Assembly (NCBI RefSeq): GCF_001544495.1
Contig: NZ_FCNZ02000023.1
Location: 31,425-95,424, forward strand
From: Caballeronia telluris
Lineage (GTDB): Bacteria; Pseudomonadota; Gammaproteobacteria; Burkholderiales; Burkholderiaceae
DNA length: 64,000 nucleotides
Direction: 5' to 3'
Shown: positions 43,544-52,448 of the stretch, one piece after another
Layout: every line of letters begins with the position of its first letter
Position numbering within the stretch: the first letter of the stretch is position 1
Notes under the pieces: model-generated
Told to the model about the DNA's origin: nothing
The model's database searches: none
The model's input: only the letters and a program-made list of their open reading frames with translations
Program-made: the position numbers and the translations under genes

Positions 43544-44436
43544 TCGCGTTCATCGACGAGCATCGCGACGTCTACGGTGTCGAGCCGATCTGCCGCCTGT
43601 TGCCGATCGCGCCGTCGACGTATTACCGGCACGCCGGGCGGCGCAGCGATCCGGAGCAATGGCCAACGCGAGTGCGTCGCGATGCTGAACTGAAGGCCCT
43701 CATTCGGGCAGTCTGGGACGAGAACTTCGGCGTGTATGGTGTGCGCAAGGTCTGGCGTCAGTTGCTGCGCGGTGGCGTGAAGGTCGCGCGCTGCACGGTT
43801 GCGCGCCTGATGAGGATGATGGGCCTCGAAGGTGTTCGTCGTGGGCGCCGGATCAAGACGACGCAGCGCGACAATGCAGTGCCGTGCCCGCTGGACCGGG
43901 TCAAACGTCGGTTCCGGGCCGACTGGCCAAACGCGCTGTGGGTCGCGGATTTTACCTATTGCTGGAGATGGTCGGGCTTTGTCTACGTGGCTTTCGTGAC
44001 CGATGTGTTTGCGCGCCGTATCGTCGATTGGCGCGTGTCGGCCTCGATGAGGACTGACTTCGTGCTGGACGCGCTGAACCGGGCGTTACATGATCGCCAG
44101 CCGCCGCCCGGGCTGATTCATCATTCCGATCACGGGTCGCAATATCTCAGCATTCGGTACACCGAACGGTTGGTGGATGCTGGCGTGCAACCGTCAGCCG
44201 GCAGCGTTGGCGATTCGTACGACAATGCACTGGCGGAAACGATCAACGGCCTATACACGGCCGAAGTTGTACATCGGCGTTCATGGCGTACGCTCCAGGA
44301 TGTCGAACTCGCCACGCTCGAATAGGTGCACTGGTACAACCACCATCGGTTACTCGGCCCGCTCGGGTACGTGTCGCCCGCGGAGGCAGAGGAAGCTTAC
44401 AATCGGAATTTGGTGCTATCCGCTCGCGCGGCGTAG
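43540..44436 (+). pseudogene. IS3-family transposase OrfB with Trp-to-stop mutation
   Basis: The DDE catalytic residues are present: Asp in WVADFTYC, Asp in IHHSDHGSQY and Glu in NALAETINGL. The frame meets a TAG at 44323-44325, where the family has a conserved Trp (TLE-W-VHWYNHHRLL). It continues in frame to NRNLVLSARAA and a stop at 44434-44436. One base change (TGG to TAG) explains it. The lost tail includes the conserved YNHHRLL region. Confidence 0.85.
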
Positions 44437-44456
44437 CGCCAAACTCGGCGGTCCGG

Positions 44457-44700
44457 ACAAACCCGGCGCGATTCAGCACCTCGCATCCCCGCAAACCGCG
44501 GCGGTGTCGCGTTCGACCTCGTACAAGCGAATGGCTCAGTCGAGCGCGTGGTCACCCTCAAGGCACTCGAAGCGTATTTCTGGCTTGAGCCGGGCGCAAG
44601 CGACGCTCGCACACTCAAATGCTTCGCGATGGCTACAAGCGAATCGCCGCGCTCGCCGCACGCAAGCCGCTCGCTCATCCGGCGGCGAGATCGAGTTGAC
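44457..44700 (+). pseudogene. DUF1488-like fragment, 5'-truncated and frameshifted
   Basis: Starting beside the IS3 right end, one frame reads GGVAFDLVQANGSVERVVTL and ALEAYFWLEPGASDARTLKC. After a missing base near 44628 it continues DGYKRIAALAARKPLAHPA to a TGA. The pattern resembles the small DUF1488-type proteins of Burkholderiaceae. The first part is lost to the IS. Recognition is tentative. Confidence 0.35.
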
Positions 44701-44905
44701 GTCGTCGGATTTCGCGCGGGGTACATGAGATCTTTCGGGTATTCCTTGGGTTTGGATACGGCTCACGCCGACCGGTTTGCCAGCCAGCTCAGCTGGCTGC
44801 AACGATGCCTGATCCTGCGTCTACCCGAGTGGGCTGGGGCGCTTCACACTTCATCGGCTCGGACCTGTTTGCGTTTGCATGGGAGACAGAAATCGGGCAG
44901 AATGT

Positions 44906-44919
44906 ATCGCAATTGCGAT
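44906..44919. promoter_or_regulatory. Perfect 14-bp palindrome ATCGCAATTGCGAT upstream of the RHH/ParE module
   Basis: The palindrome ends 14 bp before the antitoxin ATG, with GGAG between. Ribbon-helix-helix antitoxins repress their own operons by binding such short palindromes, so this is the likely operator. Confidence 0.6.
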
Positions 44920-44933
44920 GCAGGAGTGAAGTT

Positions 44934-45212
44934 ATGAAAACCGCTACCTTCCCCGCGGTACGGGTCGAGCCGGAATTGCGCGAAGCCGCTGAAAGCGTGT
45001 TGTCCGACGGCGAGACCCTGTCGGCGTTTGTCGAGCAGTCGATTCGCGCGAACATTGAGCGCCGGCGTTCGCGGAGCGATTTTATTGCGCGCGGCCTCGC
45101 CTCGCGAGACAGCACCAGACAGAGCGGTCAGTATGTGTCCGCCGATGACGTCCTGGCTACGCTCGAGGCCCGGCTGGCAAAAGCCAAGACGCGGCGCACG
45201 GCTACGCGATGA
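44934..45212 (+). CDS. Ribbon-helix-helix-type antitoxin
   Basis: A 92-residue protein with a short N-terminal strand (ATFPAVRVEPELREAAES) and a helix (TLSAFVEQSIRANIERRR) typical of RHH antitoxins of the ParD/YlcI-YnfO kind. A flexible basic C-terminus would wrap the toxin. The ATG at 44934 follows GGAGTGAAGTT. Its stop overlaps the toxin start (ATGA). It should neutralise the ParE-like toxin and autorepress through the palindrome at 44906-44919. Confidence 0.8.
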   Translation: MKTATFPAVRVEPELREAAESVLSDGETLSAFVEQSIRANIERRRSRSDFIARGLASRDSTRQSGQYVSADDVLATLEARLAKAKTRRTATR

Positions 45213-45517
45213 CCTACGCGGTTCGGTTTACCCCGGAGGCCGCAACGGACCTCGACCGACTCTACGATTTCATTCTCCAGCGCGACGCCACCGATTTCAC
45301 ACTCGCCGAGGCGGCTCTTCAGGCAATTCACAACGGCTTCGCGACGCTTCGGAGTTCGCCGTTTACGTGCCGCAAAGCGCGATCCGACGCGCCCTTCCTT
45401 CGAGAACTGATCATTCCGTTCGGGCGCATTGGCTATGTCGCACTATTCGAAATCGAGGACAGCGAGACGGTCACGGTGCTGGCTATCCGCCATCAGTTGG
45501 AAGATGACTATCACTAA
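45209..45517 (+). CDS. RelE/ParE-family toxin
   Basis: A 102-residue protein: VRFTPEAATDLDRLYDFIL at the start, a middle ATLRSSPFTCRKA, and a C-terminal FGRIGYVALFEIED then VTVLAIRHQLEDDYH, the usual ParE plan. ParE toxins poison gyrase, while RelE relatives cleave mRNA. The C-terminal RHQLEDDYH leans to ParE. The frame is complete and coupled to its antitoxin by a 4-bp overlap. Confidence 0.85.
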   Translation: MTYAVRFTPEAATDLDRLYDFILQRDATDFTLAEAALQAIHNGFATLRSSPFTCRKARSDAPFLRELIIPFGRIGYVALFEIEDSETVTVLAIRHQLEDDYH

Positions 45518-46111
45518 AGTGCCGGTTTTCCCCCGCGCAAGCGTTCACAGTGCCTCAAGCCGTTTCTTCTATTGGCTATCGGGCTGGACGCTTTAACGCA
45601 TTTTCGGCAAGCCTCCGGCCTGCAAATTGCCCGGTAATCCCTATGACGCGGGGTTAATCTGTGATCGCCATTACTGCGGTGACATCGGATTTCTAATCTG
45701 AACTCAGAGCGAGCGGACTACGATTTCTCGCACGGGACGGCACTGGCAGATCACGGACTCTGAGCGTCGCTCATCGCCCAGCGAAGTTCTCGATCGCGAA
45801 TGGCCAAAATCGAAGAGACTCAATGCTCCACCCATTGCGGTCACCCACGAGCCGGAATATCAGCGCCCGCTAACGGATTCGTCCGGTCCTCCACGCACGA
45901 TATGCCAGACAGAGATAGTTGGGTTTCTTGGCCGGAATGCGTTTGACTGCGTCCTGTTCGCTCTCGGCTGAAAGGTGACCAGACAACATCCGATGATCGG
46001 CTCCGCAATGTCCCCAATGCCGGACACGCTCCGGATAAGAATGGCCGTGCAGACGTGAGACTATCTGGTTGCGCGATGCTGGCGACCAGCCGGCGTCCTC
46101 TAAGTGTCATG
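45518..46111. other. Gene-poor stretch between the TA module and the LysR gene
   Basis: About 590 bp with only short, unrecognised frames on both strands. The sequence looks like decayed coding or IS DNA, but I cannot name a family. The LysR gene ends just inside the right edge. Confidence 0.45.
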
Positions 46112-47002
46112 CTAGTTCTCGACGGCCAGACGCATGAGCGTCACGAATCTCTCGGCAATCGCCGGCAACGTCCTGCCTCTTTTTTTCACGATGGCGATCG
46201 ACCGCACGAACGCGGGGTGATCAATCGCCTTCGCGACGAGCCCCGGTTCGGCGCGCACCTCCCGCGCGGTCTCTGGCAGGATGGTCACGCCGAGACCGGC
46301 GCGCACCATCGCCACGGCGGTCATCATGTAGGTCGGTTCGCACGCAATATCGCGTGGCTCGCGCGATTCGCTGAGGGCTGCATCGACGACCGCGCGCACG
46401 CTCGTTCCCGGCGCGGTGAGCACGAGAGGAGTCTGGGCGAGATCGTCAAGGCCAATTCGGCGTCTCTTCGCAAGCGGATGCGTTCGCGGAAACACGGCGA
46501 CGAGCCGATCCACCGCCGAACACAGGACTTCGAGCATCGGGTCGAGCACCTCGCCGCCCGTGAGTCCGATGTCCGCTTCCTCGTTGCGAACGAGCGCGTT
46601 GACGGTGCTGGCCACGACATCGTGAATCTGAAACGACACGCGCGGCACCTCCCGCTTCATGCCGATCACGAGTTCGGGCAACACGCTCGCTGCGAACGTC
46701 GGCAGACACGCGATGCGAATCGTGCCGCTCTGCCCTTCGCCCAGCGCACGCGCATCGCGGAGCACGTTCTCCATGTCATGCAACGACTTGCGCAAGAGCG
46801 GCAGCAGTTCGCGTCCGGTCGGCGTCAGCGCGACGTTGCGGCTGTTGCGGTCGAACAGGCGCGCGCCGACCGCTTCCTCCAGCCGCCGTATCTGCACGGT
46901 CAGCGCGGGCTGCGACAGATGCAGCCGTTCGGCCGCGCGCGTGAAGCTGCCCGCCTCCGCTACGGCGACGAGTGCGCGAATGTCACGAAGATTCAGATCC
47001 AT
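46112..47002 (-). CDS. LysR-family transcriptional regulator
   Basis: A 296-residue regulator. The N-terminal winged helix-turn-helix (MDLNLRDIRALVAVAEAGSF; TRAAERLHLSQPALTVQIRRLEE) is followed by the periplasmic-binding-protein-like effector domain (IRIACLPTFAASVLP; MVRAGLGVTILPETAREV). It diverges from the CitMHS/AtuA operon, with 100 bp between. A T-N11-A element inside ATTATGGCTCGTAAT (47001-47015) overlaps its own start and may be part of its binding site. The co-inducer is probably the carboxylate handled by the operon. Confidence 0.88.
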   Translation of the reverse strand: MDLNLRDIRALVAVAEAGSFTRAAERLHLSQPALTVQIRRLEEAVGARLFDRNSRNVALTPTGRELLPLLRKSLHDMENVLRDARALGEGQSGTIRIACLPTFAASVLPELVIGMKREVPRVSFQIHDVVASTVNALVRNEEADIGLTGGEVLDPMLEVLCSAVDRLVAVFPRTHPLAKRRRIGLDDLAQTPLVLTAPGTSVRAVVDAALSESREPRDIACEPTYMMTAVAMVRAGLGVTILPETAREVRAEPGLVAKAIDHPAFVRSIAIVKKRGRTLPAIAERFVTLMRLAVEN

Positions 47003-47102
47003 TATGGCTCGTAATAGCTGCGATCAAATCATTTCAATTGCGTAATCGCTGCACCGAACTTACTCTGGACCACATTAAAAGACAATATCTGGAGACACGT
47101 TC

Positions 47103-48407
47103 ATGTTGCCGTTGCTCGGCCTCGCCACCATCGTCGTCCTGCTTGGGGCGATCCTTTCCAAGCGCATGTCGCCGCTCGTCGCGCTCATCATCGTGCCGAT
47201 TGCCGCGTCACTGATCGGCGGTTTTGGCTTGCAGACGAGCAAGTTCGTCATCGACGGGCTGAGGAGTCTCGCCCCCGTTGTCGGCATGTTCGTGTTCGCG
47301 ATTCTCTACTTCGGCACGATCACGGATGCCGGCACGCTCGATCCGATCATCGATCGCATCCTGCGCGCGGTCGGCACGAAGCCGACGCGCATCGTGATGG
47401 GCACGACGCTGCTCGCGCTGCTCATCCATCTCGACGGCTCCGGCGCGGTGTGCTTTCTCGTCACGATCCCCGCGATGCTGCCGCTCTACGAGCGCCTGAA
47501 CATGGACAAGCGCGTGCTGGCGGCGGCGGTGTCGATGGCGGCGGGCATCAACTTTCTGCCGTGGACCGGGCCGATGATCCGCGCATCCGCGTCGCTGCAC
47601 CTGCCGATTTCATCGCTCTTCAATCCGCTGATTCCGGTGCAGGCCATCGGCCTCGTGTACGTGTTCGGCATGGCGTGGATGCTCGGCCGGCGCGAAGAAA
47701 AGCGTCTCGGCTATTCGACGGCAAGCGGCTCCATTCCGATGCCCGAGCGCAAGCTCACGCCGGAGGAGGAAGCGCTGCGCCGCCCGAAGAACTTCTGGTT
47801 CAACATCGTCCTCACGATCGTCGTGCTCGGCACGATGGTCGTGATGGGCGAAAAAATTCCGCCCGCGATCATGTTCATGGTCGGCCTGTGCATCGCGTTG
47901 ATGGTGAACTACCCGAACGTCGACATGCAGCGAAAGCGCATCGATGCGCACGCGCGCGCCGCGTTGATGATGGCGGGCATCCTGCTCGCGGCGGGCGTCT
48001 TCACCGGCGTGATGCAAGGCAGCGGCATGCTGAAGGCGATGGCTCAGGCGGCCGTCGGCTTCGTGCCGCCCGCGATGGCCGGGCATATACCGGTTGCGCT
48101 CGGCGTCCTGTCGATGCCGCTCTCGATGCTCTTCGATCCCGACTCGTTCTACTTCGGCGTGCTGCCGGTGGTTGCCGAAGTCGCGTCGCAACTCGGCGTG
48201 CCGGCGGTGCATGTCGGACAGGCCGCGCTGCTCGGCCAGATGACCACCGGCTTTCCCGTGAGCCCGCTCACGCCCGCGACGTTTCTCGTCGTCGGCTTGT
48301 GCGGCATCGACCTCGCGGATCATCAGAAATTCACGTTTCCGCTCTTGTTCGGCGCATCGATCGTGATGACGATCGCGTGCGTCGTGCTGGGCGTGTTTCC
48401 GTTGTAA
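47103..48407 (+). CDS. CitMHS-family (metal-citrate/H+ type) carboxylate transporter
   Basis: A 434-residue inner-membrane protein with about eleven to twelve hydrophobic segments. The order and motifs (SPLVALIIVPIAASLIGGFG; LIHLDGSGAVCFLVTIPAML; a central hydrophilic loop; PLTPATFLVVGLCGIDLADH) match the CitMHS family, which imports complexed citrate or related tricarboxylates with protons. It heads a three-gene operon. The substrate may be a citrate analogue such as tricarballylate or aconitate, given the AtuA-like partner. Confidence 0.85.
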   Translation: MLPLLGLATIVVLLGAILSKRMSPLVALIIVPIAASLIGGFGLQTSKFVIDGLRSLAPVVGMFVFAILYFGTITDAGTLDPIIDRILRAVGTKPTRIVMGTTLLALLIHLDGSGAVCFLVTIPAMLPLYERLNMDKRVLAAAVSMAAGINFLPWTGPMIRASASLHLPISSLFNPLIPVQAIGLVYVFGMAWMLGRREEKRLGYSTASGSIPMPERKLTPEEEALRRPKNFWFNIVLTIVVLGTMVVMGEKIPPAIMFMVGLCIALMVNYPNVDMQRKRIDAHARAALMMAGILLAAGVFTGVMQGSGMLKAMAQAAVGFVPPAMAGHIPVALGVLSMPLSMLFDPDSFYFGVLPVVAEVASQLGVPAVHVGQAALLGQMTTGFPVSPLTPATFLVVGLCGIDLADHQKFTFPLLFGASIVMTIACVVLGVFPL

Positions 48408-48419
48408 GGGGTGAGCATC

Positions 48420-49778
48420 ATGAAAGACATCATCAGGATAGGCGCGGGCGCGGGTTACTCGGGCGATCGCATCGAGCCGGCCGTCGAGCTGGCGGAACAT
48501 GGCGCGCTCGACTATCTCGTGTTCGAATGCCTCGCCGAGCGCACCATCGCGATTGCGCAGCAGGCTCGTCGGCTCGATCCATCGGCAGGCTACGACCCGT
48601 TGCTCGAAGCGCGCATGCGCGCGGTGCTGCCGGTCGCCGCGAAGAACGGCGTGCGCATTGTTTCGAACATGGGTGCGGCGAATCCGTTGTCCGCGGCACG
48701 AAAAACGGCGCAGATCGCACGCGAACTCGGACTTCGAAACTTGAAGATCGCAGCCGTCACGGGCGACGATGTGCTGGATGTCGTCCTCGGCTCGTCCCTG
48801 CGTTTCGAGGAATCGGGCGATGACGTGAGCGCGTACGCAGACCGCATCGTATCGGCGAATGCGTATCTCGGCGCCGCGCCGATCGTCGCGGCGCTGGCGG
48901 CAGGCGCGGATATCGTGCTGACCGGGCGCGTCGCGGACCCGTCGCTGTTCACGGCGCCGCTCATCCACGAACTCGGCTGGCGGATGGACGACTGGAACAC
49001 GCTCGGTCAGGCCACCGTCGTCGGCCATCTGCTCGAATGCGCAGGACAGGTGACGGGCGGCTATTTCGCTGACCCCGGCCGTAAGGACGTGCCGGACCTC
49101 GCGCGGCTCGGCTTTCCGATCGGCGAAGTCGATGCGCGCGGCAATGTTGTCATCGGCAAGGTGGAACACGCGGGCGGCTGCGTGACCGAGGCGACGTGCA
49201 AGGAACAACTGCTCTACGAGATTCACGATCCGGCGCGGTACTACCAGCCTGATGTCGTCGCGGATTTCACGCAGGTGCGCGTCGCGCAAGAGGCGAAGGA
49301 TCGCGTGCGCGTGACGGGCGGACGCGGCGAGGCGCGCACTGGCACGCTTAAGGTGTCGGTCGGGTACATCGACGGTTACATCGGCGAGGGACAGATTTCC
49401 TACGGCGGACCGAACGCGGTCGCGCGGGCGCGGCTCGCGCTCGCTATCGTGCGCGAGCGGCTCGCGATGACCGGCGTCGATACGAGCGAGCTGCGCTTCG
49501 ATCTCATCGGCGTGAATGCGCTTTATGGCGACAGCCTTGCGGCATCGCTCGAAGAGCCGTACGAAGTTCGCGTGCGCGTGGCGGGCCGCGTATCGAACGC
49601 GGGAGAAGCGGCGCGTATCGGCAACGAGGTCGAAACGCTTTATACGAACGGCCCGTCGGGCGGCGGCGGCGTGACGAAAGCGACGCGCGAAGTGCTCGCC
49701 GTGCAGTCCGTGCTGCTGCCGGGCGACCTTGTTAGACCCGTCTTCGAAATCGTGGAGGCAAGCAATGAAACTGCGTGA
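48420..49778 (+). CDS. AtuA/DUF1446-family protein
   Basis: A 452-residue cytoplasmic protein: IRIGAGAGYSGDRIEPAVEL at the start, AKNGVRIVSNMGAANPLSAA near residue 75, LTGRVADPSLFTAPLIHELG near 165, KVEHAGGCVTEATCKEQLLYEI near 245. These features mark the AtuA family, named from acyclic terpene utilisation, whose enzymology remains unclear. AAGGGG sits well before the ATG at 48420, and a GTG at 48411 is an alternative. It follows the transporter by 12 bp and overlaps the next gene by 14 bp. Confidence 0.85.
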   Translation: MKDIIRIGAGAGYSGDRIEPAVELAEHGALDYLVFECLAERTIAIAQQARRLDPSAGYDPLLEARMRAVLPVAAKNGVRIVSNMGAANPLSAARKTAQIARELGLRNLKIAAVTGDDVLDVVLGSSLRFEESGDDVSAYADRIVSANAYLGAAPIVAALAAGADIVLTGRVADPSLFTAPLIHELGWRMDDWNTLGQATVVGHLLECAGQVTGGYFADPGRKDVPDLARLGFPIGEVDARGNVVIGKVEHAGGCVTEATCKEQLLYEIHDPARYYQPDVVADFTQVRVAQEAKDRVRVTGGRGEARTGTLKVSVGYIDGYIGEGQISYGGPNAVARARLALAIVRERLAMTGVDTSELRFDLIGVNALYGDSLAASLEEPYEVRVRVAGRVSNAGEAARIGNEVETLYTNGPSGGGGVTKATREVLAVQSVLLPGDLVRPVFEIVEASNETA

Positions 49779-50082
49779 ACTCGCTCACGGACGCACCGGC
49801 GATAAGGGCAACACGCTTAATGTCTCGGTCATCTGCTTCGACGCGAAGCATTACGTGCACTTGCGCGACGTTCTGACGCCGGAGCGCGTGAAGGCGCATC
49901 TCGCCGATGTAGTCAAAGGCGATGTGTTGCGCTACGAACTTCCACTTCTGGGGGCATTCAACTTCGTGCTCGGTCAAGCGCTCGGTGGCGGGGTGACCCG
50001 ATCGCTCGCGCTCGACGCCCATGGCAAATCGATGAGCTCGGCACTTTTGGACATCGAAGTGAATGCGCCCCATGGGACTTGA
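49765..50082 (+). CDS. AtuA C-terminal-like small protein
   Basis: A 105-residue protein beginning MKLRELAHGRTGDKGNTLNV. The ARSGDKGN-like motif is the hallmark of the small domain fused to AtuA in some organisms and encoded separately in others. It starts 14 bp before the end of the large gene, preceded by GGAGG, so the two subunits are co-translated. Function is unknown beyond the partnership. Confidence 0.8.
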   Translation: MKLRELAHGRTGDKGNTLNVSVICFDAKHYVHLRDVLTPERVKAHLADVVKGDVLRYELPLLGAFNFVLGQALGGGVTRSLALDAHGKSMSSALLDIEVNAPHGT

Positions 50083-50406
50083 TGTCATGCCCAGGCCGTG
50101 GCCCGAAACAGTCGGCTCATGACAACCGGTAGTTGAGCAGAGGCGACGTTAGAGTGTCGAGTTTCTAGCGCGATCGACCGTCCCTTCGTGGCCGGTTGCG
50201 GAAGATCGCAGTTCGCGCGCCGTGCATCCCCGCGACCCCGGTCCGAACTTCCGGAGCCGACCCATCACGGACATCGGGCTGCGTTCCACAAGCGGCTCCT
50301 TCCAGGAGAACTGCTGACGTTCCCTTGAGTCGTCCAGCGTGCGCTACTGGCTCCCTCTACGAAGTTGCCGAACGTTGAAAACGTTGTTGAACGCTTCGCG
50401 TGCAGT
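50083..50406. other. Intergenic stretch, no gene seen
   Basis: About 320 bp between the end of the AtuA operon and the convergent MORN gene. No family-like frame and no strong hairpin was found. Confidence 0.5.
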
Positions 50407-50694
50407 CTATTTCTTCGTTTCGGGCGCGCTCGCTGAAGGCGCGCTGTGGCAGTTTGAAAAAGGAACCACCCAACGTCCAGTACGCATTGTCCCCTCTACG
50501 AAAGCGTCCTTTATGAACCGTCCTTTGAGGATTGTCCCGTCTGGCCGGGTTTCCATTCCTTGACCATCGGCTTTCCCCTCGACAACCTGCCCTTGATAGC
50601 GGCCCCCGTCAGCCCGGTTCAGGCTCTCTGCTCGCGGCGCCGCAAAAGTCCAACCGACACAGCAAATTCCGATTGCCGCAACGGCAGGTCTCAT
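50407..50694 (-). CDS. Small exported MORN-repeat protein
   Basis: A 95-residue protein with an N-terminal signal peptide (MRPAVAAIGICCVGWTFAAP) and then MORN-like units (GRYQGQVVEGKADGQGMETR and PDGTILKGRFIKDAFVEG). The ATG at 50694 is preceded by GGAGG with 5-bp spacing; an ATG 12 bp upstream has no ribosome site. MORN repeats form a beta meander that binds lipids or proteins. It stands alone, with no operon partner. Confidence 0.65.
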   Translation of the reverse strand: MRPAVAAIGICCVGWTFAAPRAESLNRADGGRYQGQVVEGKADGQGMETRPDGTILKGRFIKDAFVEGTMRTGRWVVPFSNCHSAPSASAPETKK

Positions 50695-51039
50695 TGCCGC
50701 CTCCATTTGATTTGGTCTCGCATAGTGCGACGCGTAAAATCTCGAATCAATCTAATGTACACATTCTTCATGAGGTTTCGTTCGCTATCGCACATACTCT
50801 GTCTTCGAATGCAGAATTATGATGGTGCGCGGACTACATTTTGATCGAGTAACCGCGCAGGATGAGGGGCTGGCTTTAGAGGCAACGGCGGCACGATAAC
50901 AAGCGCGTGATGTCGAATACGATGGACGCTGATAGTAAATTCTTCAATGTCGCGAATAAGCATCATGCAGCGGCGGCGTGCTTCCGACGTGGCATAATCG
51001 CCGGAAATCGAATGGATACTTCCAATCATTTGACCCAAT

Positions 51040-51420
51040 ATGCGCAGCCGCTTTCATCGGAAGATCGGCTTTATGTTCGGATTGCTTGCAATCCTGCTGG
51101 TGACGCTCGCGCCTGTCGTCTCGCAGACACTCGTTCAAAGCGGCCATGGCGCGCTTTCCAATTCCCTCTGCTCTGCGCAACCCTCGGCCGGCGACGCGAC
51201 TGATCACCATCATCCGTCCGGCAATCTAGCCCAACATGGCGGGCAGGCGTGCGGCTACTGTCATTTCTCCACCCACGCACCCGCGCTTCCTAGCGTAGTC
51301 GCTGTCTTTGCGCTTGTGATCTGGGCAATTCAGCAGCTCATCGCCACGCGCTTCCAGAGCGTACGGCGTTTCTTTGCGCTTAACGCAGCGCAACCACGAG
51401 CTCCGCCTCTCGCATCCTGA
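51040..51420 (+). CDS. DUF2946-family protein, copper-locus associated
   Basis: A 126-residue membrane or exported protein. A hydrophobic N-terminal segment (FMFGLLAILLVTLAPVVS) is followed by a His/Cys-rich region with HHHPSGNLAQHGG and ACGYCHFSTHAP, then a second hydrophobic segment. The C-G-Y-C motif with surrounding histidines is typical of DUF2946 and suggests metal binding. It precedes a predicted outer-membrane protein and CopC, so a role in copper handling is inferred. Confidence 0.75.
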   Translation: MRSRFHRKIGFMFGLLAILLVTLAPVVSQTLVQSGHGALSNSLCSAQPSAGDATDHHHPSGNLAQHGGQACGYCHFSTHAPALPSVVAVFALVIWAIQQLIATRFQSVRRFFALNAAQPRAPPLAS

Positions 51421-51521
51421 TTCGAGTCGCTTAGAAACGATGCCCTAGTGGCATTCCGTGTGTTCGCACGTCCGTTCACGGATGCGAGCGCACCGTCACG
51501 ACCGTCTTCAAGGATGAGCGT

Positions 51522-52448
51522 ATGCAAACCACGTCAACACGTAGCGGCGTATCGCTGCTCACGGCTTCCCTCGCCGTGGCGGCTGCCGCTGCCTCACTCT
51601 TTTACGCTGCGCCCGCGAGCGCACACGCAATTGCCGGTGACCGCGTTTTCCCGGCGACGATGTCAGTCGACGATCCCGGCGTCGGCGATGAAGTGAACTT
51701 CCAGTTCGGCCACATCAAGGCGCCGAACGACGACGGGAACGACGCGAACTTCAACTCGACATCCTTCGAATGGGACAAGTTGATCACCTCGAACCTCGCG
51801 CTGAGTGTCGGGGGCGCTTATCTGAGCCAGAATGCACCGGAGAACGGATCGGCCAAGGGCTTCGACAATGTCGAAGTCGGGCTCAAGTATCTGGCGTACG
51901 TCAACGCGAAGCACGAGTTCATGGTCTCGGTAGGCGTAAGAGCGGCGCTGGGAGGCACCGGCGCGAAAGCGGTCAGCGACTCGTTTTCGACGATCGCGCC
52001 AGCGCTCTTCTTCGGCAAGGGTTTCGGAGACTTGCCCGATGGCTTGAGTTATCTGCGACCACTCGCCATTACCGGCGAAATCGCGCCGAACTACACGACG
52101 AATGCGTCGGCGCCGAATTCGCTCGATTGGGGCGTCACGATTCAGTACAGCATTCCCTATCTGCAATCGCAGGTCAAAAATCTGGGACTCGGAGCGCCGT
52201 TCAACAACTTCATTCCGGTGGTCGAGTTCCCGATGAACACGTGCACCCAAGGACCGTGTTCTGGCCATACGACCGGCAACATCAATCCTGGGGTGATCTG
52301 GCTCACTCGCTGGGGACAACTCGGCATCGAGGCGCAGTTGCCGGTCAATCGGGCGTCCGGCAGACACACGGGCGTGCTGCTGCAAGCGCATTTCTATCTC
52401 GACGACATCTTCCCGAACTCGGTCGGCAAACCACTCCTTCATCCATGA
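51522..52448 (+). CDS. Predicted exported beta-barrel-like protein of unknown function
   Basis: A 308-residue protein with a signal peptide (hydrophobic stretch to about residue 34, cleavage after PASAHA). The mature chain has many alternating strands with aromatic ends (NVEVGLKYLAYV; GVTIQYSIPYL; GVLLQAHFYLDD), as in outer-membrane barrels. It overlaps copC by 4 bp (ATGA) and follows the DUF2946 gene, so it is likely the outer-membrane member of this copper set. No named family is recognised. Confidence 0.65.
   Translation: MQTTSTRSGVSLLTASLAVAAAAASLFYAAPASAHAIAGDRVFPATMSVDDPGVGDEVNFQFGHIKAPNDDGNDANFNSTSFEWDKLITSNLALSVGGAYLSQNAPENGSAKGFDNVEVGLKYLAYVNAKHEFMVSVGVRAALGGTGAKAVSDSFSTIAPALFFGKGFGDLPDGLSYLRPLAITGEIAPNYTTNASAPNSLDWGVTIQYSIPYLQSQVKNLGLGAPFNNFIPVVEFPMNTCTQGPCSGHTTGNINPGVIWLTRWGQLGIEAQLPVNRASGRHTGVLLQAHFYLDDIFPNSVGKPLLHP

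Larger units (their letters stand above)
43137..44456 (+). mobile_element. IS3-family (IS51-group-like) insertion sequence, nearly complete
   Basis: The element spans OrfA and OrfB. Likely imperfect terminal inverted repeats are near GGAACCGCCCCGA (43137 onward) and GGACCGCCGAG on the opposite strand ending near 44456. It separates the two toxin-antitoxin modules and truncates a DUF1488-like gene on its right side. The transposase has a premature stop, so it is probably immobile on its own. Confidence 0.75.

Noticed and set aside
45841..46110. 89-codon minus-strand frame next to the LysR gene
   Set aside because: Composition and lack of motifs suggest chance opening in non-coding or decayed DNA.
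47610..49289. 559-codon minus-strand open frame opposite CitMHS/AtuA
   Set aside because: Low-complexity Arg/His/Asp-rich translation, an antisense shadow of real genes.
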